Origin: Lactobacillus colini
GTDB taxonomy: Bacteria > Bacillota > Bacilli > Lactobacillales > Lactobacillaceae
Assembly: GCF_017874575.1 (NCBI RefSeq)
Contig: NZ_JAGGLU010000001.1
Span: forward strand, 62,001-126,000
Reading direction: 5' to 3'
Length of the DNA: 64,000 nt
The position numbers and the translations under genes were made by a program. This document shows, piece after piece, positions 19,125 to 27,612 of the stretch; position 1 is the stretch's first letter; every line of letters begins with the position of its first letter. Below the pieces are notes generated by a model. That model made no database searches, had not been told where the DNA came from, and saw nothing but the letters and a program-made list of their open reading frames with translations.

Positions 19125-19964
19125 ATGAATAAAAATCTTAAAAAACGTTCCTGGATGAAATGGATAATCTTTTTAATTGGTTTAGAGATTATTGCTATTT
19201 CAATTAACTTTTTCTACGGTCCAATTAATATTGCGGCTGGTGGCTCAACTGGTATTTCTATATTAGTTGATGCTGTTTGGGGAGTTAATCGTTCTTTAAT
19301 TGTGCTGATTGTCAATATCTTTATGCTAATTTTGTCTTGGTTTTTCCTTGGTAAAAAAATAACTCAAAATATTGCTATAGGAAGCCTTCTTTTGCCACTT
19401 TTAATGCAGATTACTCCTAGCTTTAAGTTGACTAATAATTATCTATTAGCTGTGATTTTTGGTGGTGCATTAATGGGACTGGGGGTTACCCTGCTATATC
19501 GTATAAATGCATCAAGTGGTGGAACTACTGTTATACCGATGATATTGAAGAAATATTTTTATATTGATTCATCAATTGGTCTATTAGGAATTGATATGAT
19601 TATTATCTTTCTTAATGTGTTTGTTGCTGGTTGGGAAGCATTCTTATTGGCTGCCTTATCACAAGTTGTTACTTCAATTACTATGAATTATACCGAAGCT
19701 GGATTTGATAGGAAGTATCAGATCCGTGTGATGAGCAATAATCACTTTAGAGAATTAAAGAAGATATTAATGGAAGATACACAAGGACTTACTTTATATA
19801 ACGTCGAGGGTGGCTATAGTCAAGATGAAAAACAACAGATTTTAGTTGTAGTTGACAGACGTGATTATGGACCATTGATTTCCAAGATTCATGAAATCGA
19901 TCCAGATGCATTTATTATTACAGATACTGTCGTAAGAGTTCATGGCGGACAGTGGGAAATATAA
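19125..19964 (+). CDS. YitT family membrane protein
   Basis: 279 residues. About five to six membrane segments fill residues 10-190, including NIAAGGSTGISIL and NASSGGTTVIPMIL, the repeated glycine-rich motifs of the YitT/DUF161 family. The C-terminal ~80 residues, ending in DPDAFIITDTVVRVHGG, form the soluble DUF2179 domain. The family is widespread in Firmicutes and usually multi-copy; transport of a small solute is often supposed but not proven. GAAAGGAC lies before the ATG. It has no evident operon partner. Confidence 0.88.
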   Translation: MNKNLKKRSWMKWIIFLIGLEIIAISINFFYGPINIAAGGSTGISILVDAVWGVNRSLIVLIVNIFMLILSWFFLGKKITQNIAIGSLLLPLLMQITPSFKLTNNYLLAVIFGGALMGLGVTLLYRINASSGGTTVIPMILKKYFYIDSSIGLLGIDMIIIFLNVFVAGWEAFLLAALSQVVTSITMNYTEAGFDRKYQIRVMSNNHFRELKKILMEDTQGLTLYNVEGGYSQDEKQQILVVVDRRDYGPLISKIHEIDPDAFIITDTVVRVHGGQWEI

Positions 19965-19981
19965 TTTTTTAATAAAAATTA

Positions 19982-20010
19982 TTGCGAAAAAATGTTCTAG
20001 GTAGTACACT
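19982..20010 (+). promoter_or_regulatory. Probable rplU-rpmA promoter
   Basis: TTGCGA, a 17-base spacer and TACACT, just before the L21-type leader. Confidence 0.55.
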
Positions 20011-20015
20011 ATAAG

Positions 20016-20112
20016 AGTTGTATTTGTGGAAACCTCACATCTGCAACCGCACGTTTTGAGGTAACAAGTAAGTTAACGTTAACTTCACCTTAAACGGCGA
20101 GTCTAAGTATTA
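20016..20112 (+). promoter_or_regulatory. L21-type ribosomal protein leader
   Basis: About 100 transcribed bases between promoter and rplU contain paired elements, such as TTGTATTTGTGG...CCTCACATCTGCAA and AGTTAACGTTAACT, ending just before a perfect GGAGGTG. Position and arrangement match the structured L21 leader of Firmicutes, which controls rplU operons by ribosomal-protein feedback. A covariance-model search was not possible. Confidence 0.65.
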
Positions 20113-20128
20113 TTTCGGAGGTGTACAA

Positions 20129-20440
20129 ATGTACGCAATTATTAAGACCGGTGGTAAGCAATACAAGGTTGCTAAGGGTGACAGCGTTTTTGTAGAAAAA
20201 ATTGAAGTTGAACCTGGTCAAGAAGTAACCTTTGATGAAGTTATCCTTGTAAATGACGGCAAGTCAACTAAGATTGGTACTCCTGTAGTTGAAGGTGCTA
20301 AAGTTGTTGCTAAAGTTGAAAAGCAAGGCAAGGAAAAGAAAGTTGTAACTTTCAAGTACAAGCCTAAGAAGCACTCACATACTAAGTATGGTCACCGTCA
20401 ACCTTACACTAAGGTAACTATCGAAAGCATTGAAGCTTAA
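20129..20440 (+). CDS. rplU: 50S ribosomal protein L21
   Basis: 103 residues, starting [18 protein letters not shown] and ending with [18 protein letters not shown], which is characteristic of L21. It binds 23S rRNA in the large subunit. GGAGGTG precedes the ATG. rpmA follows after only 17 bases; the gene usually placed between them in Firmicutes (prp/ysxB) is missing. Confidence 0.97.
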   Translation: MYAIIKTGGKQYKVAKGDSVFVEKIEVEPGQEVTFDEVILVNDGKSTKIGTPVVEGAKVVAKVEKQGKEKKVVTFKYKPKKHSHTKYGHRQPYTKVTIESIEA

Positions 20441-20457
20441 TTGAGAGGTGAAAACAA

Positions 20458-20757
20458 ATGATGATTAATAATCTTGAAGCACTTAAATTATTGGCTCACC
20501 ACAAGGGTGGTGGTTCAACTGCTAATGGTCGTAACTCAGCTGGTCGTCGTTTAGGCGCTAAGCGTGCTGACGGTCAAGCAGTTCACGCAGGTTCAATTAT
20601 CTACCGTCAACGTGGTACTAAGATCCACCCAGGTAAGAATGTTGGTCGCGGTGGCGATGACACTTTATTTGCTTTAGTTGAAGGTGTAGTTAAGTTTGAA
20701 CGTTTGGGTAGAAACAAGAAGCAAGTTTCTGTTTACCCAGTTGAAGAAGCAAAATAA
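20458..20757 (+). CDS. rpmA: 50S ribosomal protein L27, atypical N-terminal extension
   Basis: 99 residues. The core [20 protein letters not shown] is unmistakable L27, whose N-terminus reaches the peptidyl-transferase centre. Before it lie 13 residues ([13 protein letters not shown]). In most Firmicutes this extension ends in a LQFF-type motif cut by the protease Prp, encoded between rplU and rpmA. Here both the motif and the gene are absent at this site. GAGAGGTG gives the start; a second ATG follows immediately. A terminator lies after the gene. Confidence 0.95.
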   Translation: MMINNLEALKLLAHHKGGGSTANGRNSAGRRLGAKRADGQAVHAGSIIYRQRGTKIHPGKNVGRGGDDTLFALVEGVVKFERLGRNKKQVSVYPVEEAK

Positions 20758-20770
20758 TTACTCTTTTGCA

Positions 20771-20807
20771 AGACTGGACGCTCGTTGAGAACGTTCGGTC
20801 TTTTTTT
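20771..20807 (+). terminator. Terminator of rplU-rpmA
   Basis: AGACTGGACG pairs with CGTTCGGTCT (10 bp with G-U pairs), followed by T7. Confidence 0.85.
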
Positions 20808-20820
20808 GAAGGTACAACAT

Positions 20821-21930
20821 ATGACAGCACAGCAAGAACTTTTAACGTTACTCAATAATCGTATCACTAGAACCACAAATTTAATTAAAAAAGAAAATGC
20901 AGACGCTATAATAGTTTTTAGTCAGCCTAACTACCGCTTTTTGACTAATTTTACTGGTGAAGAAGCAGAGCTAATTTTAACAGCTGAGGGTGAAAGAATT
21001 TTACTTTCAGATTCGCGATTTAAAGATCAAATTAAGCACCAAGCTCCCGGTGAATTAAAAGTAATTATGCAAACAATGGATAGAACTCAAGAAATCGCTA
21101 AGCAATTAAAAGCATTAGGTTTGAAGAATGTTTTAGTTGAGGGAGAATTTATCAGTGCAACTCAATTTGAATCTTTAAAAGCAACCTGTCCAGATATTAA
21201 TTTTACCCTGAGTGCTGAATTAATAGAAAAGGTTCGGACAGTTAAAGATAGTTTAGAATTAGCTGCTTTACAAAAAGCAATTGATATTTCAATGACGAGT
21301 TTTAGGGATCTATTACCATTGATTAAGCCTGGAGTTAGTGAACGTAAGCTTGGTGCTAAGCTGGATTACTTTTTTAAAGTTAATGGTGGCGATGGACCGT
21401 CATTTGATACTATAATTGCATCTGGTTATCGTTCAAGTTGGGCTCATGGCGTAGCCAGTGATAAAAAGATTAAAAAAGGTGAGCTAGTCGTAATTGATTT
21501 TGGTAGTTTTTATAATGGATATACAGCTGACATTACTAGAACAGTAGCTGTTGGCCAAGTCGAGCCAGAACTTGAGAAAATATACCAAATTGTCCTTGAA
21601 GCTCAACGTCGTGGTATTGAAGCTGCAATTGCTGGTAATACTGGTGGCGATATTGATAAGGCAGGACGTAATTATATTAAAGAACAAGGTTATGGCGAAT
21701 ATTTTGGCCATGGTATTGGTCATGGCATTGGATTAGAAGTGCACGAGTTGTGTACGCCAGCAATGCCTTATTCAAAAGAAGTGTTAAAGAATAACATGGC
21801 AATAACGGTTGAACCAGGGATATATTTACCTGATCGCGGTGGTGTTAGAATAGAAGATGATATTCTAATTAACGATAGTAATCCAATTACTATGTCGAAC
21901 TTGCCCAAAGATGAGCTAATGATTTTGTAA
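20821..21930 (+). CDS. M24 family Xaa-Pro peptidase (aminopeptidase P type)
   Basis: 369 residues from the ATG at 20821 (GAAGGT upstream). An in-frame TTG at 20785 lies in the rpmA terminator and is rejected. The pita-bread metallopeptidase fold is shown by WAHGVASDKK, VVIDFGSFYNGYTADITRT (two metal aspartates), HGIGHGIGLEVHE, TVEPGIYLP and GGVRIEDDI (remaining ligands). It should cleave N-terminal Xaa-Pro bonds in the cytoplasm. Its position directly before efp matches yqhT-efp of Bacillus. Whether it acts on dipeptides (prolidase) or longer peptides is not decided by sequence. Confidence 0.92.
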   Translation: MTAQQELLTLLNNRITRTTNLIKKENADAIIVFSQPNYRFLTNFTGEEAELILTAEGERILLSDSRFKDQIKHQAPGELKVIMQTMDRTQEIAKQLKALGLKNVLVEGEFISATQFESLKATCPDINFTLSAELIEKVRTVKDSLELAALQKAIDISMTSFRDLLPLIKPGVSERKLGAKLDYFFKVNGGDGPSFDTIIASGYRSSWAHGVASDKKIKKGELVVIDFGSFYNGYTADITRTVAVGQVEPELEKIYQIVLEAQRRGIEAAIAGNTGGDIDKAGRNYIKEQGYGEYFGHGIGHGIGLEVHELCTPAMPYSKEVLKNNMAITVEPGIYLPDRGGVRIEDDILINDSNPITMSNLPKDELMIL

Positions 21931-21967
21931 AATTTAGTAATTTCTCTTGTACTTGTTGCGTAACTTG

Positions 21968-21996
21968 TTGCAAAATTGGTAAGATGTTTATATGTA
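21968..21996 (+). promoter_or_regulatory. Possible efp promoter
   Basis: TTGCAA, a 17-base spacer and TATGTA, about 20 bases before the efp start. The -10 match is moderate. Confidence 0.35.
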
Positions 21997-22014
21997 GAAA
22001 TGAGGTAATTTATT

Positions 22015-22584
22015 ATGACAATGATTTCCGTTAATGAGTTCAAAAACGGACTTACAATTCAATATAACAATGACTTGTGGCGTATCGTAGAATTCCAGCA
22101 CGTTAAGCCAGGTAAGGGTAGTGCCTTTGTTCGTTCAAAACTCAAGAGTTTAAGAACTGGTGCCGTTCAAGAATATACTTTCCGTTCAACCGCCAAAGTT
22201 GATACTGCTGATATTCAAACTAAGCAGATGCAATATCTTTATAATGATGGTACCAGCTTTGTTTTCATGGATACTAATACTTATGAACAACTTGAAATTC
22301 CAGAAGCACAAGTTGAAGAAGAATCTAAATTCTTAAAAGAAAACATGATTGTTAACGTAATTACTCATGAAGGTGAAACTTTAGGTGTTGAATTACCTAA
22401 TACAGTTGATTTAACTGTAGCTCAAACTGAGCCAAATATTAAAGGTGATACTTCTTCCGGTGGTGGTAAGCCAGCTACTATGGAAACTGGCTTAGTTGTT
22501 AATGTACCATTCTTCATTAATGAAGGAGATGTATTAACTATTAACACTGCTGATGGTACTTACGTTTCACGTGCAAATAAGTAA
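22015..22584 (+). CDS. efp: Translation elongation factor P
   Basis: 189 residues, three beta-barrel domains as in all EF-P. The tip of domain I reads [14 protein letters not shown], with Lys34 at the position that is modified in many bacteria. EF-P binds next to peptidyl-tRNA and relieves stalling at polyproline stretches. The C-terminal half has [14 protein letters not shown] and the final [19 protein letters not shown] lies upstream. It is first in line with the asp23-nusB-folD genes and probably feeds transcription into them, since no terminator is seen. Confidence 0.96.
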   Translation: MTMISVNEFKNGLTIQYNNDLWRIVEFQHVKPGKGSAFVRSKLKSLRTGAVQEYTFRSTAKVDTADIQTKQMQYLYNDGTSFVFMDTNTYEQLEIPEAQVEEESKFLKENMIVNVITHEGETLGVELPNTVDLTVAQTEPNIKGDTSSGGGKPATMETGLVVNVPFFINEGDVLTINTADGTYVSRANK

Positions 22585-22601
22585 TTTAATCGAGGTTTAT
22601 T

Positions 22602-23039
22602 ATGGCTGATAATTCAACTATTCTTTTATCAAGCAATGAAAATGGCGACGAAACTCGTGTTGACTTGAGTGTTCTGGAAGTCATCTTAGGAATTGCTGCC
22701 AGAAAAGTCGATGGTGTCAGCGAAATGCGTGGCTCATTAAAAGCTGGTATTGACTTGCTTTTTGGTCGTACTAATCACGGTAAAGGTGTTTCTTTAAAAG
22801 TAGATGAAGATAAGCTAACCGCTGATGTTTATGTTTATTTAGATTATGGCGTAAATGTTCCGCAAGTAGCAATGAAGCTTCAAAAGAAACTTACTTTGCA
22901 ACTAGAGCAAATGACTAACCTAAAGCTAGAAAACATTAATATCCATGTTGTTGGATTAATTTCTGAAGAAGATAAGAGTTCTGCTCAAGCTGATACTGAA
23001 CTCTTTGCAGCAAATACAGAGGGTGAGGCACAAGACTAA
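22602..23039 (+). CDS. yqhY: Asp23/Gls24 family protein (YqhY type)
   Basis: 145 residues, with the Asp23 core VLEVILGIAARKVDGVSEMRG and DVYVYLDYGVNVPQVA. No signal peptide. The gene sits between efp and nusB, as yqhY does in Bacillus, overlapping nusB by one base. Asp23-family proteins are abundant, often membrane-associated through partners, and linked to envelope stress or lipid metabolism; the exact role here is unknown. A paralogue occurs at 51571 before fakA. Confidence 0.88.
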   Translation: MADNSTILLSSNENGDETRVDLSVLEVILGIAARKVDGVSEMRGSLKAGIDLLFGRTNHGKGVSLKVDEDKLTADVYVYLDYGVNVPQVAMKLQKKLTLQLEQMTNLKLENINIHVVGLISEEDKSSAQADTELFAANTEGEAQD

Positions 23040-23440
23040 TGACCCAGCATGATATGAGAAGAATTGCTTTGCAGACCTTATACCTTGCTAATCAAAGTCA
23101 GGACCCAGATGTAGAGGAAATTTGCATACAAGCACAGAAGGCTTTAGATATAAAAAAATATCCTGAATTTTCAAAAAGTTTAGTTGAGGGTGTTTTAAAA
23201 CATAAGGCAGATTTAGATAATCAATTAAGTAAATTTATCAAGGAAGGCTGGAGAATTGATCGCTTGAATCAAATTGATCGTGCAATTCTCGAATTGAGCC
23301 TTTACGAAATTCAAAATAGCAGTGTTATTGAACCTGTTTCTGCCGTAAATGAAGCATTGAACTTGTGTGATGAATTCTCTTCACCTAAATCTAAGGCTTT
23401 TGTCAATGGTATTTTGGGTAATTTCATTAAAAAGAATTAA
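23039..23440 (+). CDS. nusB: Transcription antitermination factor NusB
   Basis: 133 residues, all-helical. The family signatures RRIALQTLYLA at the start and WRIDRLNQIDRAILELSLYEI, then VNEALNLCDEFSSPKSKAFVNGIL, are clear. NusB with NusE (S10) binds boxA in rRNA leader RNA and supports antitermination. It begins at the stop of the preceding Asp23-family gene (TAATG), so the two are coupled. A hairpin follows, separating it in part from folD. Confidence 0.95.
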   Translation: MTQHDMRRIALQTLYLANQSQDPDVEEICIQAQKALDIKKYPEFSKSLVEGVLKHKADLDNQLSKFIKEGWRIDRLNQIDRAILELSLYEIQNSSVIEPVSAVNEALNLCDEFSSPKSKAFVNGILGNFIKKN

Positions 23441-23445
23441 TTTTT

Positions 23446-23473
23446 AAAGGTCGGCAATTTGCCGACCTTTTTT
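23446..23473 (+). terminator. Terminator after nusB
   Basis: AAAGGTCGGCA and TGCCGACCTTT form a perfect 11-bp stem with a three-base loop and a T6 run. Confidence 0.88.
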
Positions 23474-23489
23474 ACGAGGTGAATAATTA

Positions 23490-24338
23490 ATGGCAATAAT
23501 TTTAAACGGGAAAAAGCTAGCAGCTAAGATTAAAGAGAATATTAAAAAAGATGTTGAAAGTCTAAAATCTCAAGGTATCTTCCCAACAATTTGTGTAATT
23601 GAAGTGGGAGATGACCCAGCAAGCAAAATTTATTTACGCTTAAAAAGAAAATTAGCCAAAGAGGTTGGTATTAATGAGCGGGCACTTCATTTTCCAAAAG
23701 AAATTACTCAAGAAAGTCTTTTAAATGAATTAAAAAAATTGAATAAGGATCCTAAAGTTAATGGAATCATGGTACAATTACCTGTTCCAGAACATATTGA
23801 TGAAACAAAAATCTTTGATACTATTGATCCTATTAAAGATGTAGATGGTTTTCATCCATTTAACCAAGGTAAACTCTGGCAAGGCAAAGATAATATTGTT
23901 CCAGCAACTGTTCGTGCTATTATGACATTAATTGATGAATACAATATCAATGTTGAAGGCAAAAATACTTTAATAATTGGACGTAGCACAATAGTAGGTA
24001 AACCGGCAGCAGCAGAATTGCTTAATAGAAATGCAACCGTAACAATGGCTCATTCAAAGACTACGAATTTAAGTGAGCTAACTAAAGCAGCTGACATCAT
24101 TGTTTCTGACGTTGGACGTCCTCATTTAGTTACCGGCAATATGGTTAAAGATGGGGTAGTAATAATTGATGTTGGAATGAATAGAGAAAACGGTCATTTA
24201 ATGGGTGATGTCGAGTATAATGAAATTGTACCTAAAGCCAGCGCTATTACTCCTGTTCCAGGAGGAGTAGGACCATTGACAGTAGCTAGTCTAATGAAGC
24301 AAGTTGTTATATTGACGAGGATGCAAAATGACAGATAG
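23490..24338 (+). CDS. folD: Methylenetetrahydrofolate dehydrogenase/cyclohydrolase
   Basis: 282 residues. VGDDPASKIYLRLKRK contains the catalytic tyrosine-lysine region, VQLPVPEHID and PIKDVDGFHPFN are family motifs, and IIGRSTIVGKPAA binds NADP. TPVPGGVGPLTVA is the classical C-terminal signature. FolD interconverts methylene- and formyl-tetrahydrofolate, supplying formyl groups that Fmt (33.2 kb) uses. ACGAGGTG is upstream; the last 11 bases overlap xseA. Confidence 0.96.
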   Translation: MAIILNGKKLAAKIKENIKKDVESLKSQGIFPTICVIEVGDDPASKIYLRLKRKLAKEVGINERALHFPKEITQESLLNELKKLNKDPKVNGIMVQLPVPEHIDETKIFDTIDPIKDVDGFHPFNQGKLWQGKDNIVPATVRAIMTLIDEYNINVEGKNTLIIGRSTIVGKPAAAELLNRNATVTMAHSKTTNLSELTKAADIIVSDVGRPHLVTGNMVKDGVVIIDVGMNRENGHLMGDVEYNEIVPKASAITPVPGGVGPLTVASLMKQVVILTRMQNDR

Positions 24339-25695
24339 TCAAGTATATTTATCGGTAAGTGATCTGAATTTTTATATATCACAAAAATTCAAAAACGATC
24401 CTTACTTGCACAAGGTTTTCTTGCAAGGGGAATTGTCTAATTTTAGAAATAGGATCCATTCGCACCAGTATTTTTCTCTAAAGGATGAAAAGTCTAAAAT
24501 CAATGTGGTAATGTTTAGGCAGTACTTTGATAAGCTGAAATTTAAGCCCGAAGAAGGTATGAAAGTTTATGTATCTGGCTATGTTAGCACTTATGAAAAA
24601 CAAGGAGCATACCAGTTTTACGCTGAAACTATGGAGCCAGCTGGGTTAGGCGCATTATATGAACAACTACGACAACTTCAAGAAAAACTTAGTAAGGAAG
24701 GCTTATTTGATATTAATCATAAAAAGCCAATTCCTAAATTCCCTGATAAAATTGCTGTTGTAACTAGTGCTTCTGGAGCAGTTATCCACGATATTATGGT
24801 TACTGCCAATCGTCGCTTTCCCCATGCTGAAATTGATCTTTTCCCCTCAAAAGTTCAGGGTAGCGATGCAGCAGGCACGATAGTTGATTCTTTAAAGCAG
24901 ATACAAGCCGCAGGTAATAAGTATGATGTGGTGATTATTGGTCGTGGTGGAGGATCTTTAGAAGATTTATGGCCATTTAACGAAGAGATTGTAGTGCGTC
25001 AGATATATGATATGGCAATACCGGTTATTTCTTCAGTAGGTCATGAAACAGATACTACTTTAGCAGATTTAGTAGCAGATCAAAGAGTAGCTACTCCAAC
25101 TGCTGCTGCTGAAGTGGCAACGCCCAACTTAGCTGATGTATTGACGCAAATAAATCAGCTGCGAGCTCATCTTTATGCTGGCATGCAAGCAATTATTACA
25201 CAAAAACGTAAGCAAGTTGAATATCTGAATAATAGTTCTATTTTTAAAGAGCCAACTAGGCTTTATGACCAATATGCTCAAGATGTAGATATCTTAAAGC
25301 AACGCTTACTACAGGCTCAGCGTAATCTCTTTAAAGAAAAAATTAGCCAATATCAGTTATTGCATCAACGTTTAAAATCTGTTAATCCTGATAAAAGCTT
25401 AAAAGAAAACAAGCAGCAGTTAAAATATTTAACTACTAACTTGCAAAGAGCTATGGCTATTTACCTTCAAAACAGGCGTCATCAATTGGCTAGTCAAATT
25501 CAAAAATTAGATGATAATAGCCCATTAAAGGCAATAAGTAGAGGATATGTTTATACCTCTAATGAAGCAGGCACAACAATTACACAAGTAAGCCAATTAA
25601 GAATAGGTGAAGTAATTAATTTAAGGTTTAAAGATGGCATTGCTCAGGCACAAGTAACAGAAATTAGGAGAAATAAAGATGGCAAAAAAGAATAA
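24328..25695 (+). CDS. xseA: Exodeoxyribonuclease VII large subunit
   Basis: 455 residues: an N-terminal OB-fold (LQGELSNFRNRIHSHQYFSLKD), a catalytic core with VVTSASGAVIHDI, IIGRGGGSLEDLWPFNEE and SSVGHETDTTLADLVAD, and a long helical C-terminal part. With XseB it degrades single-stranded DNA in repair. It overlaps folD upstream and xseB downstream by 17 bases, the usual folD-xseA-xseB arrangement. GAGGATGC near the end of folD gives the binding site. Confidence 0.96.
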   Translation: MTDSQVYLSVSDLNFYISQKFKNDPYLHKVFLQGELSNFRNRIHSHQYFSLKDEKSKINVVMFRQYFDKLKFKPEEGMKVYVSGYVSTYEKQGAYQFYAETMEPAGLGALYEQLRQLQEKLSKEGLFDINHKKPIPKFPDKIAVVTSASGAVIHDIMVTANRRFPHAEIDLFPSKVQGSDAAGTIVDSLKQIQAAGNKYDVVIIGRGGGSLEDLWPFNEEIVVRQIYDMAIPVISSVGHETDTTLADLVADQRVATPTAAAEVATPNLADVLTQINQLRAHLYAGMQAIITQKRKQVEYLNNSSIFKEPTRLYDQYAQDVDILKQRLLQAQRNLFKEKISQYQLLHQRLKSVNPDKSLKENKQQLKYLTTNLQRAMAIYLQNRRHQLASQIQKLDDNSPLKAISRGYVYTSNEAGTTITQVSQLRIGEVINLRFKDGIAQAQVTEIRRNKDGKKE

Positions 25696-25921
25696 TTTTG
25701 AAGAAGAATTAAATCAACTGCAAGAAATAGTTACTAAATTAGAAAATGGTAATGTAGCACTTGAAGATGCTCTATCAGAGTTCCAAACAGGAATAAAATT
25801 AAGTCATGATTTGGAAAGCAAATTAACTCAAGCTGAGCAAACTGTTGCTAAACTTATCAATCGTGATGGCAGTGAACAAGAGCTCGATCCTACTGATTCT
25901 GCAGCTCCAGAGGAAAAATAA
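25679..25921 (+). CDS. xseB: Exodeoxyribonuclease VII small subunit
   Basis: 80 residues, helical hairpin with FEEELNQLQEIVTKLENGNV, typical of XseB. It lies within a TAATG-linked chain: overlapping xseA at its start and ispA at its stop. AGGAG precedes the ATG. The acidic tail (DPTDSAAPEEK) is variable in the family. Confidence 0.95.
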   Translation: MAKKNNFEEELNQLQEIVTKLENGNVALEDALSEFQTGIKLSHDLESKLTQAEQTVAKLINRDGSEQELDPTDSAAPEEK

Positions 25922-26787
25922 TGAACTTTAAAGAATTTCAAAAAAAATACACACCGCAAATTAATAGCTTTTTAGAAGAACATCTAATTAATGAAATAGT
26001 TGATCCCAAGCTTAGCAAGATAATGTCATATTCAGTTATGGCAGGTGGAAAAAGGTTACGACCGCTTTTATTTTTAGCTACTTTACATACCTTAGCTAAG
26101 CCTATTACAGCAGAAGAAATCAGAATTGCATGTGGAATTGAGCTGATACATACATATTCATTGATCCATGATGACTTGCCGGCAATGGACAATGATGATT
26201 ATCGTAGGGGGCGTTTAACCTCACATAAAAAATGGGGTGAAGCAGAGGCAATCTTAGCGGGAGATGCTTTACTGCCAATGGGGATACAGTGGATCGCTCA
26301 AGGTGGTAAAATGTCTGAATTAGTTGAAATAATTACTCGTGCTGTTGGTCCGAACGGAATGGTTGGTGGTCAATATCTTGATATTGATTCAACTAACAAT
26401 GATTCGGTTAAAGATGATGCTCATTTTATTAATAAGATGGAATGGCTTAAGACAGGATGCTTAATTAAAGCAAGCGTTGAGATGGCCGCAATTTATGGGC
26501 AAGCTACTGATAACGAAAGGCAAGCATTAGCTGACTTTAGCTATTATTTTGGCCGATCATACCAGATTTATGATGACTTGGTGGATGTAATCGAAACAAC
26601 TGAAGAAGCTGGTAAAGCGACTCATAAGGATGAAGCCGTAGGCAAAAATAATACTTATACTCTTTTAGGCTTAGAAGCTAGTCGTGATAAATTGCGTAAG
26701 ATGATTGCAGATGGTAAGGATTCTTTAGCTGATTTTGAAGAGAAAACATTAACTGAATTCTTTAATATTTATGAAAAGGTGCTCTAA
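25921..26787 (+). CDS. ispA: Polyprenyl synthetase, farnesyl diphosphate synthase type
   Basis: 288 residues. The first aspartate-rich motif appears in HDDLPAMDNDDYRRG, the second in YDDLVDVIE, and AGGKRLRPLL binds diphosphate. The enzyme lengthens allylic diphosphates with IPP to make farnesyl diphosphate, needed for undecaprenyl phosphate in wall synthesis. It overlaps xseB by one base and tlyA by one base. In Bacillus dxs often follows; it is missing here, consistent with the mevalonate route used by lactobacilli. Confidence 0.94.
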   Translation: MNFKEFQKKYTPQINSFLEEHLINEIVDPKLSKIMSYSVMAGGKRLRPLLFLATLHTLAKPITAEEIRIACGIELIHTYSLIHDDLPAMDNDDYRRGRLTSHKKWGEAEAILAGDALLPMGIQWIAQGGKMSELVEIITRAVGPNGMVGGQYLDIDSTNNDSVKDDAHFINKMEWLKTGCLIKASVEMAAIYGQATDNERQALADFSYYFGRSYQIYDDLVDVIETTEEAGKATHKDEAVGKNNTYTLLGLEASRDKLRKMIADGKDSLADFEEKTLTEFFNIYEKVL

Positions 26788-27602
26788 TGGTAAAGAAGAA
26801 ACGTGCAGATATTTTATTATTTGAACAGGGACTCTTTCATTCACGTACTGCTGCTCAGCGTGCAATCATGGCTGGTTTAGTTAGTGACCACAATCATCAA
26901 AGAATTGACAAAAGTGGCGAAAAGTTCTCAGAAGATGAAGTCTTTTATATTAAAGAAGATGGCAAAAAATATGTATCTCGTGGTGGTTTCAAATTAGAGA
27001 AGGCACTTAGAGTTTTTAATATTGATCTTAAGGATCGTATTTGCTTAGACATTGGAGCTTCAACTGGTGGCTTTACTGATGTAGCTTTACAAAATGGAGC
27101 AAAATTAGTCTACGCGCTGGATGTTGGATATAATCAATTAGCTTGGAAGCTGCGTGATGATCCTAGGGTAATTGTTATGGAAAAACAAAACTTTCGTTAT
27201 AGTAAACCAGTTGACTTTACTGATGGATTGCCTAGCTTTGCTATGACTGATGTATCGTTCATATCTTTAGATTTAATTATGCCGCCGATGTATGAAATCT
27301 TGCAGGATCAATGTGATGCTGTCTGCTTAATAAAGCCACAATTTGAAGCTGGTCCGGAGAATGTTGGCAAGCATGGAATTGTACACGATCATAATGTACA
27401 TCAGGCTGTGGTAGAACATACTATCCAAGAAGCCACAGATATTGGCTTTAATGTATTGGGAGTAGACTACTCACCAATCAAGGGTGGCAAGGGTAATATC
27501 GAATTTTTGATTCATTTAGGCAAAAATTTAAAAGATCCTGGTCAAATTTTATGGTCAGGCAGTGTTGAAGAAGTAGTGCAAAGAGCAGTTGATGGACTAT
27601 AG
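26787..27602 (+). CDS. TlyA family rRNA methyltransferase (YqxC)
   Basis: 271 residues. An N-terminal S4 RNA-binding domain (KRADILLFEQGLFHSRTAAQRAIMAGLV) precedes an FtsJ-like methyltransferase domain with CLDIGASTGGFTDVAL for SAM binding and MTDVSFISL. Homologues methylate 16S/23S rRNA ribose and are often labelled hemolysin A for historical reasons. It is co-transcribed with ispA and recN; argR, normally the next gene, is not present here. Confidence 0.9.
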   Translation: MVKKKRADILLFEQGLFHSRTAAQRAIMAGLVSDHNHQRIDKSGEKFSEDEVFYIKEDGKKYVSRGGFKLEKALRVFNIDLKDRICLDIGASTGGFTDVALQNGAKLVYALDVGYNQLAWKLRDDPRVIVMEKQNFRYSKPVDFTDGLPSFAMTDVSFISLDLIMPPMYEILQDQCDAVCLIKPQFEAGPENVGKHGIVHDHNVHQAVVEHTIQEATDIGFNVLGVDYSPIKGGKGNIEFLIHLGKNLKDPGQILWSGSVEEVVQRAVDGL

Positions 27603-27612
27603 AGGGTGAAAA

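Noticed and set aside
20785-20820. Extension of the M24 peptidase from a TTG at 20785
   Set aside because: It is inside the rpmA terminator; the ATG at 20821 has a binding site and a normal N-terminus.
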